A stretch of DNA of 64,000 nt from Olivibacter sp036959255 (GCF_036959255.1 NZ_JAWMTI010000008.1:186001-250000), one strand, 5' to 3'. Shown: positions 51,717 to 60,903, numbered from the stretch's first letter. Numbers and translations are program-made. The notes: a model not told the origin generated them from the letters alone.

Positions 51717-52934
51717 TTAAGACCTTTTACTTTGACTTTCTATGTTGGGAAGAAAACCCGTTATAATTCCTATCAAGGGCAAAAAAGCACATATTTTGAA
51801 TACATAGTTGATACTTGTATGATCCGCTAACCAGCCCAAAACTGCCGAACCGACACCTCCCATTCCAAAAGCAAATCCAAAGAATAATCCGGCAATCATG
51901 CCTACTTTACCTGGGACGAGGTCGGTAGCATAAACTAGAATTGCGGAGAATGCCGATGAAATGATAACACCGATAAGTACAGCCAATATTCCTGTCCAGA
52001 ATAGGTTTGCAAAGGGTAGAAGTAGTGTGAAAGGAGCCGCTCCCAATATAGATATCCAAATAATATACTTTCTTCCAAATCGATCTCCCAAAGGCCCACC
52101 GATCATTGTGCCGGCTGCTACAGAGGCTAAGAACGCGAATAAGTATAGTTGAGATTGTTGTACACTAAGATGAAACTTGTCTATCAGGTAGAATGTAAAA
52201 TAGCTCGTCATACTAGCCATATAAAAGTACTTTGAGAATATGAGTATCAATAGAATACTGAGTGCGACAAGTATGCGCCTTTTGGGAAGAGCAGAAATGC
52301 TAGTAACTGTTTTGCTTACTTTTGTAGTTTTTAAATAGAGGTGTTCTTTATACCATTTCCCGATTTGTACGAGTACAATAATAGCCAAAATAGCCGCTAG
52401 AGCAAACCAAATAATGTTAAATTGCCCATAAGGAACCACTATTAAGGCAGCTAGTAGCGGGCCAATGGCGCTACCTGCGTTTCCCCCAAGTTGAAAAATA
52501 GATTGTGCCAGGCCTTTTTTTCCGCCCGATGCCAAATGTGCTACTCTGGAAGATTCGGGATGAAAAACGGAGGAACCCATTCCGATTAAACTTACAGCGA
52601 CCAATACGGCTATGAACCCATTGGCCGTTGATAATAAGATCAGCCCGAGCAATGTAAATGCCATACCTATTGCAAGCGAATAGGGACGCGGTGTTCGGTC
52701 TGTATAATAACCAACAAAGGGTTGCAATAGGGAAGCTGTAAGCTGAAAGGTAAAAGTTATCATCCCTATTTGTGTAAACGATAAACGAAAATTCGTTTTG
52801 ATCAAGGGGTAGATTGCAGGGATTACCGATTGAATCATGTCATTCAATAGGTGAGTGAAACTTATGGTAAAGAGAATGGAATAGACGGTTTTTTTTACGT
52901 CAGTATCGAGTGTGCTATTGGCAAGCGTTTTCAT
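51717..52934 (-). CDS. MFS transporter, fosmidomycin-resistance (Fsr) type
   Basis: A 405-residue major facilitator with 12 predicted helices, close in pattern to fosmidomycin-resistance proteins (HLLNDMIQSVIPAIYPLIK, GSSVFHPESSRVAHLASGG, QSIFQLGGNAGSAIGPL). The family exports fosmidomycin or similar small anionic molecules; the natural substrate is unknown. The FadR-like regulator gene precedes it by 30 bases on the same strand, so it is the second gene of that operon. Confidence 0.88.
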   Translation of the reverse strand: MKTLANSTLDTDVKKTVYSILFTISFTHLLNDMIQSVIPAIYPLIKTNFRLSFTQIGMITFTFQLTASLLQPFVGYYTDRTPRPYSLAIGMAFTLLGLILLSTANGFIAVLVAVSLIGMGSSVFHPESSRVAHLASGGKKGLAQSIFQLGGNAGSAIGPLLAALIVVPYGQFNIIWFALAAILAIIVLVQIGKWYKEHLYLKTTKVSKTVTSISALPKRRILVALSILLILIFSKYFYMASMTSYFTFYLIDKFHLSVQQSQLYLFAFLASVAAGTMIGGPLGDRFGRKYIIWISILGAAPFTLLLPFANLFWTGILAVLIGVIISSAFSAILVYATDLVPGKVGMIAGLFFGFAFGMGGVGSAVLGWLADHTSINYVFKICAFLPLIGIITGFLPNIESQSKRS

Positions 52935-52964
52935 TTTTAATGACTGGATGGTAAAAAATTCTTG

Positions 52965-53630
52965 TTATTGTGAAACATGACCTATTATTTTTGCCGCAGT
53001 GTTCCAAGCTTTTTTGGGATTACAAGCAATTATATCTTTCAGAAGTTGTTCGTGGAGTTGTTGCGTATGCCTGAAAGCGGATGTGTCTGCATATATACTG
53101 TGAAACCAGTTGGTCAAATGAATGGAAACTGTTTTATATAAATCAGTCAAAATTTCATTTTGCGATGCCTCGGCAATCGAAATATGAAAATTAACATCAG
53201 CTGCAATACAGTTTTCCAGTAGATCGGATTCAGCTGCCTCTTTACGAGCAAGTAGGTGAATCCGTATTTGGTTGATATCCTTTTCTGTTCGATTAATTGC
53301 CGCTTTTTCAGCAATTTTCATTTCCAACAATTGCCTAACTTCATCTAATTCTTTAAAGTCCGCTCGTTTAAATCGCTGTTCGATAGGGTCTGTTTGGATA
53401 CGAATATTCTCTACAAAAGTACCCACACCTTGTTGCACCCGCAATAAGCCGGAATTAACCAGTATTTTAACCGCTTCTCTAATGGTAGAACGACCGACAC
53501 CAAAAGTCTTCATTAATTCCGGTTCAATCGGTAGCTTGTCATGTAATTTATAATGTCCGCTGAGAACTTGTTTTTGTAGTTTAGACGCGACTTCGTCGGC
53601 GAGTGATTTTCTTTGTATAAGTGTTTTCAT
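52965..53630 (-). CDS. GntR family transcriptional regulator, FadR subfamily
   Basis: A 221-residue regulator. The N-terminal winged helix is typical (DKLPIEPELMKTFGVGRSTIREAVKILVNSGLLRVQQGVGTFV in part, residues about 27-70). The rest is an all-helical FCD ligand domain with candidate metal-binding Asp/His residues (AADVNFHISIAEAS, LHEQLLKDI), the sort that binds small organic acids. It is divergent from the FAD/Fe-S oxidoreductase gene and leads the MFS gene, so it may govern both in response to a 2-hydroxy acid such as lactate. A dyad lies over its own start region. Confidence 0.92.
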   Translation of the reverse strand: MKTLIQRKSLADEVASKLQKQVLSGHYKLHDKLPIEPELMKTFGVGRSTIREAVKILVNSGLLRVQQGVGTFVENIRIQTDPIEQRFKRADFKELDEVRQLLEMKIAEKAAINRTEKDINQIRIHLLARKEAAESDLLENCIAADVNFHISIAEASQNEILTDLYKTVSIHLTNWFHSIYADTSAFRHTQQLHEQLLKDIIACNPKKAWNTAAKIIGHVSQ

Positions 53631-53655
53631 TGTTTAATATACTATATACATCATA

Positions 53656-53701
53656 TCATCAGATGAATTGGCAAATGTACTAAATGATCTGTAAAATCAA
53701 A
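53656..53701 (-). promoter_or_regulatory. promoter and candidate operator of the FadR-like regulator gene
   Basis: On the minus strand TTTG (53701-53698), 18 bases, then TACATTTG (53679-53672), an exact -7 element. Just downstream the dyad TCATC-a-GATGA (53656-53666) covers the likely transcription start, consistent with self-repression. Confidence 0.55.
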
Positions 53702-54036
53702 GATTCTAAATAAATTATTATAGGTAGCGTTGTTTAAGTGTTTGCTATTAATTGCTTACTTCTGGTAGGCAACATAAACATACATTAGGTTGATTGATGC
53801 CGGGGGCAGTAAAAACTTAAATTTTTTAAGATTTAATGGAAAAGAAAGTATTTCTTTGTAAAGAAATGGAGGGCCCATGATGTTTTCAAAAACTCAATCA
53901 CGAGGAAAAATGAAGCAGCAGAAATTAGAGAGGCTTTATTCCCTCATATTCGCCAACTTATACGTTGAGTAAATAGAGAACACTGTCAATAACGTAATGT
54001 CGAACCATTCATCATCGTTTATTTATAAACTTTTAT
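53702..54036. other. divergent gap with one possible 31-codon ORF
   Basis: No family-level gene is seen. A 31-codon ORF (53877-53972, ATG ATG start, reading MMFSKTQSRGKMKQQKLERL...) has a GGAGG four bases before the ATG and a small TTTCTTT/AAAGAAA hairpin upstream. It could be a leader peptide or chance. No exact promoter for the downstream oxidoreductase gene was found. Confidence 0.35.
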
Positions 54037-56982
54037 ATGGACTTTCCACAGATTAACCGTGAATTTAAAGATATAGAGTCTATTTTTTCAGGTGAGTTAT
54101 ACTACAATGATAGCTCCACGCACCATACCGTACGACTTGCCTATTCTACCGATGCTTCGGTATATCAGGAGCTGCCAATAGCCGTGGCAATTCCGAAGAA
54201 CGACAACGATTTGAAGTTGTTAATAGCGCTTGCCAAACGAACAGAAATTACTTTAATACCGCGAACCGCAGGAACTTCCTTGGCAGGGCAGGTTGTTGGA
54301 CGAGGCATAATTATCGATATCTCTAAATACTTTAACAAAATCATTGAAGTTAATCAGAAAGAGCGTTGGGTGAAGGTGCAGCCCGGGGTAATAAGAGATG
54401 ATCTAAATGCCTTTTTGAAAGTATATGGCCTTATGTTTGGCCCCGAAACTTCAACCGCAAGTCGCGCTATGATCGGAGGGATGATTGGAAATAACTCGAG
54501 TGGTTTGCATTCGATCGTATGGGGGGATACGCGTAGTCATTTGCTTGCCGTAAAAGCCTTTTTAGATGACGGCAGTTCTGTGATTTTTGAGGAGCTCGAC
54601 GAATCAACGCTGTTTAGTAAACTAAAACAGCAAGATAGAGAGGGTGAGATCTACAGGGCCGTTAATGATTTGTTGAATGATAATAAAAATCAAGAGGTTA
54701 TTAGAAAAGGATATCCTAAACATTCCATTACCAGACGAAATACAGGTTATGCTTTAGATTTGCTGGCAAATCCCAAAGAATCGTTCAATTTTTGTAAATT
54801 GATCGCGGGGTCTGAAGGTACCTTGGCATTGGTTACTGAAGCCAAATTGAATCTTATTCCCTTACCACCTCAAGAGGTAGGCATACTCTGTATACATTGT
54901 TATTCACTTATCGAATCGCTACGAGCCAATATTATAGCCTTAAAATATCAACCTGAAGCATCGGAATTGGTTGATAAGTATATTCTTGATTTTACGAGGG
55001 ATCATCCCACTTATCAGCATAATCGTTTCTTCATAGAGGGTGATCCTGCAGCCTTATTGATGGTTGAATTTCGTGACCATAATTTAGAAGGTGTAATTAA
55101 TAAAGCGAATGCATTAAAAATGGCGCTAGAGGCCGATCATATAGGATATGCCTATCCGCTTATCACAGGAGATCGTACGAACTTAGTATGGGATGTTCGT
55201 AAAGCTGGTTTAGGACTTATTCGTAATTTACCTGGCGACACGCAACCTGTAAACCTTATTGAAGATTGTGCCGTATTGCCAGATGATCTTCCTTCTTATA
55301 TAGAAGAAGTTCAGACAATACTGGCAAAACACAATACAAATGCATCTTACTATGCACATGCCGGAGCCGGGGAGCTTCATGTAGAACCTCTGATCAATCT
55401 GAAAACAAAGGAAGGTAAACATAAGTTCAGGGCTATATTGGCTGAAACGGCTGTTTTAGTAAAAAAGTATAATGGATCACTAAGCGGTGAGCATGGTGAT
55501 GGACGTTTACGCGGTGAGTTCATAAAAACGGTATTAGGACAGCATGTTTACTTACTTTTAGAGGAAGTCAAATCTATTTTTGATGCTTCCGCAATTTTTA
55601 ATGCGAATAAAATTGTTCGCACGCCACCAATGGACAAATTTTTACGATATGAAAAAGAAACTTCTTCCATTCATATAGACACTATTTTTGACTTTCATAA
55701 ACAAGAAAATATTCTTCGTCTCACAGAAAAATGTTCTGGATCAGGTGATTGCCGAAAATCGCATATAACCGGTGGCACGATGTGCCCATCCTATATGGCG
55801 ACACGAGAAGAGAAGGATACAACAAGAGCGAGGGCTAATATACTTCGACAATTTCTGACTCATTCTAATAAGGCCAACCGCTTTGATCACAAAGAAATCA
55901 AAGAAGTAATGGACTTGTGCTTAAGCTGCAAAGCCTGCAAAACGGAATGTCCTTCAGGGGTTGATGTGACAAAGATGAAAGCAGAGTTTTTGCAACATTA
56001 CTATGACGCAAACGGTATTCCTTTTAGAACATGGCTTATTGCTAATTTTACTAAATCTCAAAAAATGGGTAGCTATGTTCCTCAATTGTACAACGCTGTT
56101 ATAAAAAATTCTCTTTTATCATCGCTCGTTAAAAATACCATTGGATTTGCCAAAAAGAGATCGTTGCCCGAGGTGGGTAATATCACACTACGGAAATGGA
56201 TACAGGGGCAAAAATCAATAGATACAGTCTTTAAGCAAACGGTATACCTGTTTTGTGATGAATTTACCAATTACAATGATACGGGAATAGGGCAAACTGC
56301 CTTTAAGTTGCTGAGCGCACTGGGATATCAAGTGACATTGATTAATCATAAAGAGAGTGGACGTACTTATTTATCGAAAGGCCTCCTGCGGAAAGCAAAA
56401 AAAATCGCAAATCATAATATTCGGATCTTTAAAGATCTCATTTCGGCCCAAAGCCCCTTGGTTGGCATCGAACCTTCTGCAATTCTTACGTTTAGAGATG
56501 AATATATAGACCTAGTTGATAAAGACTTGGTAGCTGATGCACAACGGGTGGCTGAACATACGTTACTAATTGATGAATTTATTGCAAAGGAAATAGCGCA
56601 AGGAAATATCAAAAAAAGCCAGTTCAAGGCTAGTGAAAAAAAGATAAAGCTTCATGGTCATTGTTATCAAAAAGCTTTTCACTTGGTTGGCTTCACCGAA
56701 AAAATATTAAGTTTTCCAACAGGATACAAAGTAGAAACCATACCATCCGGCTGCTGTGGTATGGCGGGCTCCTTCGGTTACGAAAGAGAACACTATCCCA
56801 TTTCGCAGCAAGTAGGTGAACTGGTTTTGTTTCCATCTATACGAGCTGCCGACCCTAATGAAATTATTGTTGCACCAGGAACAAGTTGTCGACATCAAAT
56901 AAAAGATGCTACCGATCGCAAAGCTCATCATCCCGTTGAAATTCTCTGGGATGCATTGGTTAATAAAAAAAATGCAAAATAA
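54037..56982 (+). CDS. FAD-binding and Fe-S-binding oxidoreductase (D-lactate/2-hydroxyglutarate dehydrogenase-like, GlcD-GlcF fusion)
   Basis: A 981-residue fusion of a FAD-linked oxidase with an iron-sulfur electron-transfer part. The FAD_binding_4 domain shows IPRTAGTSLAGQ and GPETSTASRAMIGGMIGNNS; the C-terminal FAD-oxidase domain has HAGAGELHVEP and LSGEHGDGRLRGEF. Iron-sulfur motifs follow: CSGSGDCRKS...MCPSY and CLSCKACKTECPSG (two 4Fe-4S sites), then CCG-type motifs HGHCYQKA and SGCCGMAGSFGYE. Such enzymes oxidise D-lactate, glycolate or D-2-hydroxyglutarate and pass electrons to the membrane. The divergent FadR-like regulator supports an organic-acid substrate. Confidence 0.9.
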   Translation: MDFPQINREFKDIESIFSGELYYNDSSTHHTVRLAYSTDASVYQELPIAVAIPKNDNDLKLLIALAKRTEITLIPRTAGTSLAGQVVGRGIIIDISKYFNKIIEVNQKERWVKVQPGVIRDDLNAFLKVYGLMFGPETSTASRAMIGGMIGNNSSGLHSIVWGDTRSHLLAVKAFLDDGSSVIFEELDESTLFSKLKQQDREGEIYRAVNDLLNDNKNQEVIRKGYPKHSITRRNTGYALDLLANPKESFNFCKLIAGSEGTLALVTEAKLNLIPLPPQEVGILCIHCYSLIESLRANIIALKYQPEASELVDKYILDFTRDHPTYQHNRFFIEGDPAALLMVEFRDHNLEGVINKANALKMALEADHIGYAYPLITGDRTNLVWDVRKAGLGLIRNLPGDTQPVNLIEDCAVLPDDLPSYIEEVQTILAKHNTNASYYAHAGAGELHVEPLINLKTKEGKHKFRAILAETAVLVKKYNGSLSGEHGDGRLRGEFIKTVLGQHVYLLLEEVKSIFDASAIFNANKIVRTPPMDKFLRYEKETSSIHIDTIFDFHKQENILRLTEKCSGSGDCRKSHITGGTMCPSYMATREEKDTTRARANILRQFLTHSNKANRFDHKEIKEVMDLCLSCKACKTECPSGVDVTKMKAEFLQHYYDANGIPFRTWLIANFTKSQKMGSYVPQLYNAVIKNSLLSSLVKNTIGFAKKRSLPEVGNITLRKWIQGQKSIDTVFKQTVYLFCDEFTNYNDTGIGQTAFKLLSALGYQVTLINHKESGRTYLSKGLLRKAKKIANHNIRIFKDLISAQSPLVGIEPSAILTFRDEYIDLVDKDLVADAQRVAEHTLLIDEFIAKEIAQGNIKKSQFKASEKKIKLHGHCYQKAFHLVGFTEKILSFPTGYKVETIPSGCCGMAGSFGYEREHYPISQQVGELVLFPSIRAADPNEIIVAPGTSCRHQIKDATDRKAHHPVEILWDALVNKKNAK

Positions 56983-57088
56983 CCCATTGAAATGGATTGA
57001 TCAATTACTGGAGAATTAGGTTTAGCAGTAGGAAAAGGCGTTGCTATTGAGGCTAAAAAGATGTGATCCGAAATTCAAGCGGAATTTA

Positions 57089-57937
57089 TCACCTGGTAAT
57101 GCTTGTTGTTATATAGTTTTGCCAATGCTCTTTCTCGTCCCCATCTAACACATCAACAAAAGCCTTTGCGATCTCCATTTCATGTGCATTATTTAGATCT
57201 AACGCTTCAATGTTCGCTTCAACGATTTCAGCACAGAAAGCAGGCCCGAAACTATACGCTTTAATACGCTCTAATTCCTTATGACCAATTTCTGTTGCAT
57301 ATAAATACAAAATTTCTTCCGGAATCTCGAAATCTCCATCCGCCTCATATCCGATATACTGAAAACAACCATTTTTCCAAACAAGAAAAAGTATTTCATG
57401 GTTCAACGATTCTCCAAAAAATACATACATTCTCTTTAATAAGCTATCCGCGATCGGATGATCAAATAGTTCATACAATACCGAATTTACTAATTGAATA
57501 TATTTAAGAAAAAAGGAGGAGTTCAACGATTGTTGAAAATATTCTGTGACGATATCAAAAATCTCGTCTTCAGCTTTGCCCTGCAAAATCTGTCTTGCTG
57601 CTAAATGGATTAAGGAATATTCTTCCTCTTTCTTTTTACGATGTCCTTTACTTTGTACATCTAGGCCCTGAGGTAATGTTATTTTAACCGACAGATTGAG
57701 AAATTGCATGGCTATATCCCAATCTTTTTTAGTTGTCGCTAAATGACAATTGTGACCGATATAACCGCCTTTTTTCCTGTCCGGTTTTTTTTCGCCAATG
57801 ACAACATCGCCACTATCGATGGCAAGAGGCGTCGAACTAAAGCCACGAATATGAACGAATAGAGACTCTTCTTCAGGTAATGCGATTATCCCGAATCCTT
57901 TTTGATTATCAAACCATTTCACTGCACCGATGAACAT
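57089..57937 (-). CDS. cold-shock domain protein with long unknown C-terminal domain
   Basis: The N-terminal about 70 residues are a cold-shock domain (FIGAVKWFDNQKGFGII, LFVHIRGF) with RNP motifs KGFGII and LFVHI intact. The frame opens at a TTG (57964), but ATG 57937 places the start at the usual domain boundary and is preferred, giving 282 residues. The other about 210 residues are mostly helical, contain a basic patch (KGHRKKKEEE) and match no family I know; near the end there is an acidic stretch (DVLDGDEKEHW). It may be an RNA-binding protein with an effector or protein-interaction domain. It stands alone. Confidence 0.8.
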   Translation of the reverse strand: MFIGAVKWFDNQKGFGIIALPEEESLFVHIRGFSSTPLAIDSGDVVIGEKKPDRKKGGYIGHNCHLATTKKDWDIAMQFLNLSVKITLPQGLDVQSKGHRKKKEEEYSLIHLAARQILQGKAEDEIFDIVTEYFQQSLNSSFFLKYIQLVNSVLYELFDHPIADSLLKRMYVFFGESLNHEILFLVWKNGCFQYIGYEADGDFEIPEEILYLYATEIGHKELERIKAYSFGPAFCAEIVEANIEALDLNNAHEMEIAKAFVDVLDGDEKEHWQNYITTSITR

Positions 57938-58172
57938 GGCCTGGAGTTTTTGATTATGATTCAACGGCGATAAAAGTAAGCATTATTCATTAAAACAATA
58001 GCATTTTTTTTATTTATTTATTGATTATCAAATTAATGTAAACACAATCTTATGAAATATGGATAGGCCTACATGAGATGGGTTATTATTGGGTTATTCG
58101 GATGGAGGAACTCTCGAGACTTTTTTAGATCAACATCCAAACGACTTCCAATAAAATAGCGATGATAAAATG

Positions 58173-58211
58173 CTTTGCAATATAATGCAATTTTGCATAA
58201 CTTTGCAATAT
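58173..58211 (+). promoter_or_regulatory. promoter/operator of MFS-HAD-DeoR operon
   Basis: TTTG (58174-58177), 20 bases, then TAACTTTG (58198-58205) forms a full Bacteroidota promoter; the start point falls on or next to the ATG at 58210, so the mRNA may be leaderless. Overlaid are a direct repeat CTTTGCAATAT (58173-58183 and 58201-58211) and a dyad ATGCAA-tt-TTGCAT (58185-58198). These are good candidates for the operator of the DeoR-type repressor encoded by the operon's third gene. Confidence 0.65.
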
Positions 58212-59415
58212 GAATCATGCGTTAATTAAGGGGGTGGAAGTCGATCCAAGCAGGGCACGTTCCGCAACACAATATGTCTTTCTGGTTTGTGGATTAGGAA
58301 TTTCCAGCTGGGCGCCTATGGTTCCTTACGCTAAGGAGAGATTAGGGCTTAATGACGCAGATTTAGGTCTGTTACTGTTGTTTTTAGGTGCGGGGGCTAT
58401 TACGATGATGCCTATAACGGGAATTATGACAACAAGATATGGAAGTCGGTCGGTCATTTTAAGTTCAACTTTCATTATGGCGCTTAGTTTACCAATGTTA
58501 CTTTTAATGACATCACCTATTTTAATGGGACTTATGCTTTTTGTGTTTGGTGCTGCGGTTGGTACGATCGATGTGGCAATGAACGCGCATGGTGTACAGG
58601 TCCAAAATATATTTACTAAACCAATTATGTCCTCACTTCACGGTTTATTCAGTGTAGGAGGATTACTGGGATCTTTAGGCTTGGGTTTCTTTATAAAATT
58701 AGGTTTGGAACCGATTGTCGCCGCAATTGGTATTTCGTTCCTGCTGCTATTCATTGTTTGCCGCCAGTATGCCAATTTGCTTTCCGGTAGTTCAGAAATC
58801 AAATTGCGAGAAATTAACTCATCTGCTAACATACATGAACAGGGCCGTTTCTCTTGGTTAAAAGGAAGTGTTCTCTTTCTAGGTATTATGTGCTTTATTG
58901 TCTTTCTGTCAGAAGGGGCAATGCTCGACTGGAGCGCAGTCTTTCTTCGAGAAATTAGGGGTGTGAGTCCGGAGTTTGCCGGTAGCGGTTATGCCGCTTT
59001 CTCGATAGCCATGGCGATCATGCGTTTGATTGGTGATCGAATTGTCGTACGTTTAGATGGAAAACGTGTTGTAGTAGGAGGAAGTCTATTGGCTGCGTTT
59101 GGGTTGTTTTTAGTCGTTTTTGTCCCATGGATTTCAGGAACTTTAGTGGGATTTGTTCTTCTTGGATTGGGAGCGGCTAATATTGTACCGGTATTTTTTA
59201 GTGAAGGAGGGAAGATAAGAGGTCTTTCGCCAACCGTGACAATTCCTGCCATTACAACGATGGGATATGCCGGACAACTGGCCGGTCCGGCAATTTTAGG
59301 ATTTATTGCCTACGGCTTCTCACTCCCGATCGCTTTTGCATTTATTGGCGGTATGCTTTTACTCGTTGCGTTGAGTTATGGATTTCGAAACCTGGGGCAA
59401 GGTACGAGTAGTTAA
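58210..59415 (+). CDS. MFS transporter (YbjJ/fucose-permease-like)
   Basis: A 401-residue major facilitator with 12 predicted helices. The pattern GISSWAPMVPYAKERLGLNDADLGLLLL and DVAMNAHGVQVQ resembles the YbjJ-like branch of sugar-permease-related MFS proteins. Substrate unknown. It is the first gene of an operon with a HAD phosphatase and a DeoR-type regulator (30-base and zero-base gaps), which suggests uptake or export of a sugar or sugar-like compound. The start overlaps its promoter; a GTG at 58234 is an alternative start if transcription begins later. Confidence 0.85.
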   Translation: MNHALIKGVEVDPSRARSATQYVFLVCGLGISSWAPMVPYAKERLGLNDADLGLLLLFLGAGAITMMPITGIMTTRYGSRSVILSSTFIMALSLPMLLLMTSPILMGLMLFVFGAAVGTIDVAMNAHGVQVQNIFTKPIMSSLHGLFSVGGLLGSLGLGFFIKLGLEPIVAAIGISFLLLFIVCRQYANLLSGSSEIKLREINSSANIHEQGRFSWLKGSVLFLGIMCFIVFLSEGAMLDWSAVFLREIRGVSPEFAGSGYAAFSIAMAIMRLIGDRIVVRLDGKRVVVGGSLLAAFGLFLVVFVPWISGTLVGFVLLGLGAANIVPVFFSEGGKIRGLSPTVTIPAITTMGYAGQLAGPAILGFIAYGFSLPIAFAFIGGMLLLVALSYGFRNLGQGTSS

Positions 59416-59445
59416 GCAATTTTTTGAATAATTTCGTATTCAGTT

Positions 59446-60108
59446 ATGGTAGGTATAAAATGTATAATATTTGATTGCGATGGTGTTCTTGTTGATACCG
59501 AATCAATTATGATTTCTGTTTTGCTGGAGATGGCCGGGCAGCCAAGTGTGATGGATTTGGACGAGGCGGTTAGTCTTTTTAGCGGCCGACAGATTTTAGA
59601 GACTATCAAAATGTTGGAAGAACGAAGCGGTAAAATTTTCCCAGCGAATTTTGAGAATGAATTTCGTAAAAAGGTCTATGAAAGATTTACGAAAGAAGTT
59701 AAGCCCATAGCAGGCGTGAGTGATTTGTTATCAGATGTGAAACTTCCCTATTGTGTCGCTTCGAGTGGGCCAAGGGAGAAAATCGAACTGAATCTGGGGC
59801 TGACCGGCTTATTGCGTTTTTTCGAACCTAATCGAATTTTCAGTTCTTATGAAGTCGGTAGTTGGAAACCCGATCCGGGAATCTTTTTGCATGCAGCTAA
59901 CTCAATGGGTTACAGTCCCTCAGCATGCGCAGTTATCGAAGACAGTTTAGCAGGGGTTAAGGCGGGGCTGGCCGGCGGTTTTCATGTATATGCTTTTGTG
60001 AATGATCATAATGAAAAGACCTTGGCCGACGAAGGTGTGCAAGTATTCAGGGAAATGAGCGAACTACCTTTTCTATTGGGTCTTAGAAATGAATTAACAG
60101 GATTATAG
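59446..60108 (+). CDS. HAD-superfamily hydrolase (beta-phosphoglucomutase/phosphatase-like)
   Basis: A 220-residue HAD phosphatase with an alpha-helical cap. Motif I is FDCDGVLVDTES (nucleophile Asp10, acid/base Asp12), motif II VASSGP, motif III Lys in WKPDPGIF, motif IV IEDSLAGVKAG. Subclass I cap features fit sugar-phosphate phosphatases and beta-phosphoglucomutases. It is between the MFS transporter and DeoR regulator genes; the stop directly abuts the next ATG. A role in dephosphorylating or isomerising the transported sugar phosphate is an inference. Confidence 0.9.
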   Translation: MVGIKCIIFDCDGVLVDTESIMISVLLEMAGQPSVMDLDEAVSLFSGRQILETIKMLEERSGKIFPANFENEFRKKVYERFTKEVKPIAGVSDLLSDVKLPYCVASSGPREKIELNLGLTGLLRFFEPNRIFSSYEVGSWKPDPGIFLHAANSMGYSPSACAVIEDSLAGVKAGLAGGFHVYAFVNDHNEKTLADEGVQVFREMSELPFLLGLRNELTGL

Positions 60109-60858
60109 ATGGTAAAAGAACAACGGTTTGATCATATTTTAACTACGCTTAAGGTAGCAGAAATGGTTACTTATGATTCATTAGCGCAAACGCTAAACGT
60201 ATCAGAAGACACCATCAGAAGAGATATTGAAATCCTCCATAAAAATGGTCTCTTATCTAAGGTAAGAGGAGGAGCCATTTTACGTGCTAAGAATCCCTTA
60301 ACTTTTCAAGATCGGTCTTCCTACCTGAAAAAAGGTAAAGATGTAATCGCCTTAAAAGTACAGCAATTCGTGAAAAGTGGTCAAACCATTTTTATGGACG
60401 GAGGAACTACTATCTGCGCAGTCGCATCGCAATTTCCCCTTAATGCAAGTTTTCGGGTAGTGACCAATAATCAAGCGCTGGTGCCCATATTGGCAAAAAA
60501 TAGTGGGATTGAAATTGTTGTTTTAGGTGGGATCTACCATCGTGATACAGAAACAAATATTGGAGCAAAAACCTGCCAGGAAGTTGCCTCCTATATTGCC
60601 GATATTTATTTCATGGGGGCCTGTGCTGCCGATCCTATTTATGGAATAACAGCTAGTGTACGAGAAGATGGGGAAGTAAAACAGAGCATGGCGAACGCGG
60701 CAGCGAAAACCATGGTATTAAGTAATCACGAAAAATTAAATCACTATGATTTTTTTAAGGTGTGTAACCTTTCAGCAATTGATGCCCTCATTACGGATCT
60801 TCCTGGCGAAGATGAACGATTAGATGCTTTCCGTAACAAGAATATCCATATTATCTAA
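60109..60858 (+). CDS. DeoR/GlpR family transcriptional regulator
   Basis: A 249-residue repressor-type regulator. The N-terminal HTH is TLNVSEDTIRRDIEILHKNGLLSKVRGGAIL (in part), residues about 27-58, and the sensor domain has IFMDGGTTICAVA and VVTNNQALVPILA, which bind phosphorylated sugars in this family. It is the last gene of the operon and starts on the base after the HAD stop codon. It likely represses its own operon through the repeats at 58173-58211. Confidence 0.92.
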   Translation: MVKEQRFDHILTTLKVAEMVTYDSLAQTLNVSEDTIRRDIEILHKNGLLSKVRGGAILRAKNPLTFQDRSSYLKKGKDVIALKVQQFVKSGQTIFMDGGTTICAVASQFPLNASFRVVTNNQALVPILAKNSGIEIVVLGGIYHRDTETNIGAKTCQEVASYIADIYFMGACAADPIYGITASVREDGEVKQSMANAAAKTMVLSNHEKLNHYDFFKVCNLSAIDALITDLPGEDERLDAFRNKNIHII

Positions 60859-60903
60859 GTACTTGGTGTTTTACAAATGTATAGAATTGTTTCTTTGGAT
60901 GAA

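Noticed and set aside
57938..57964. TTG start of the cold-shock fusion protein
   Set aside because: ATG 57937 gives the usual cold-shock N-terminus and the upstream residues are not conserved-looking.
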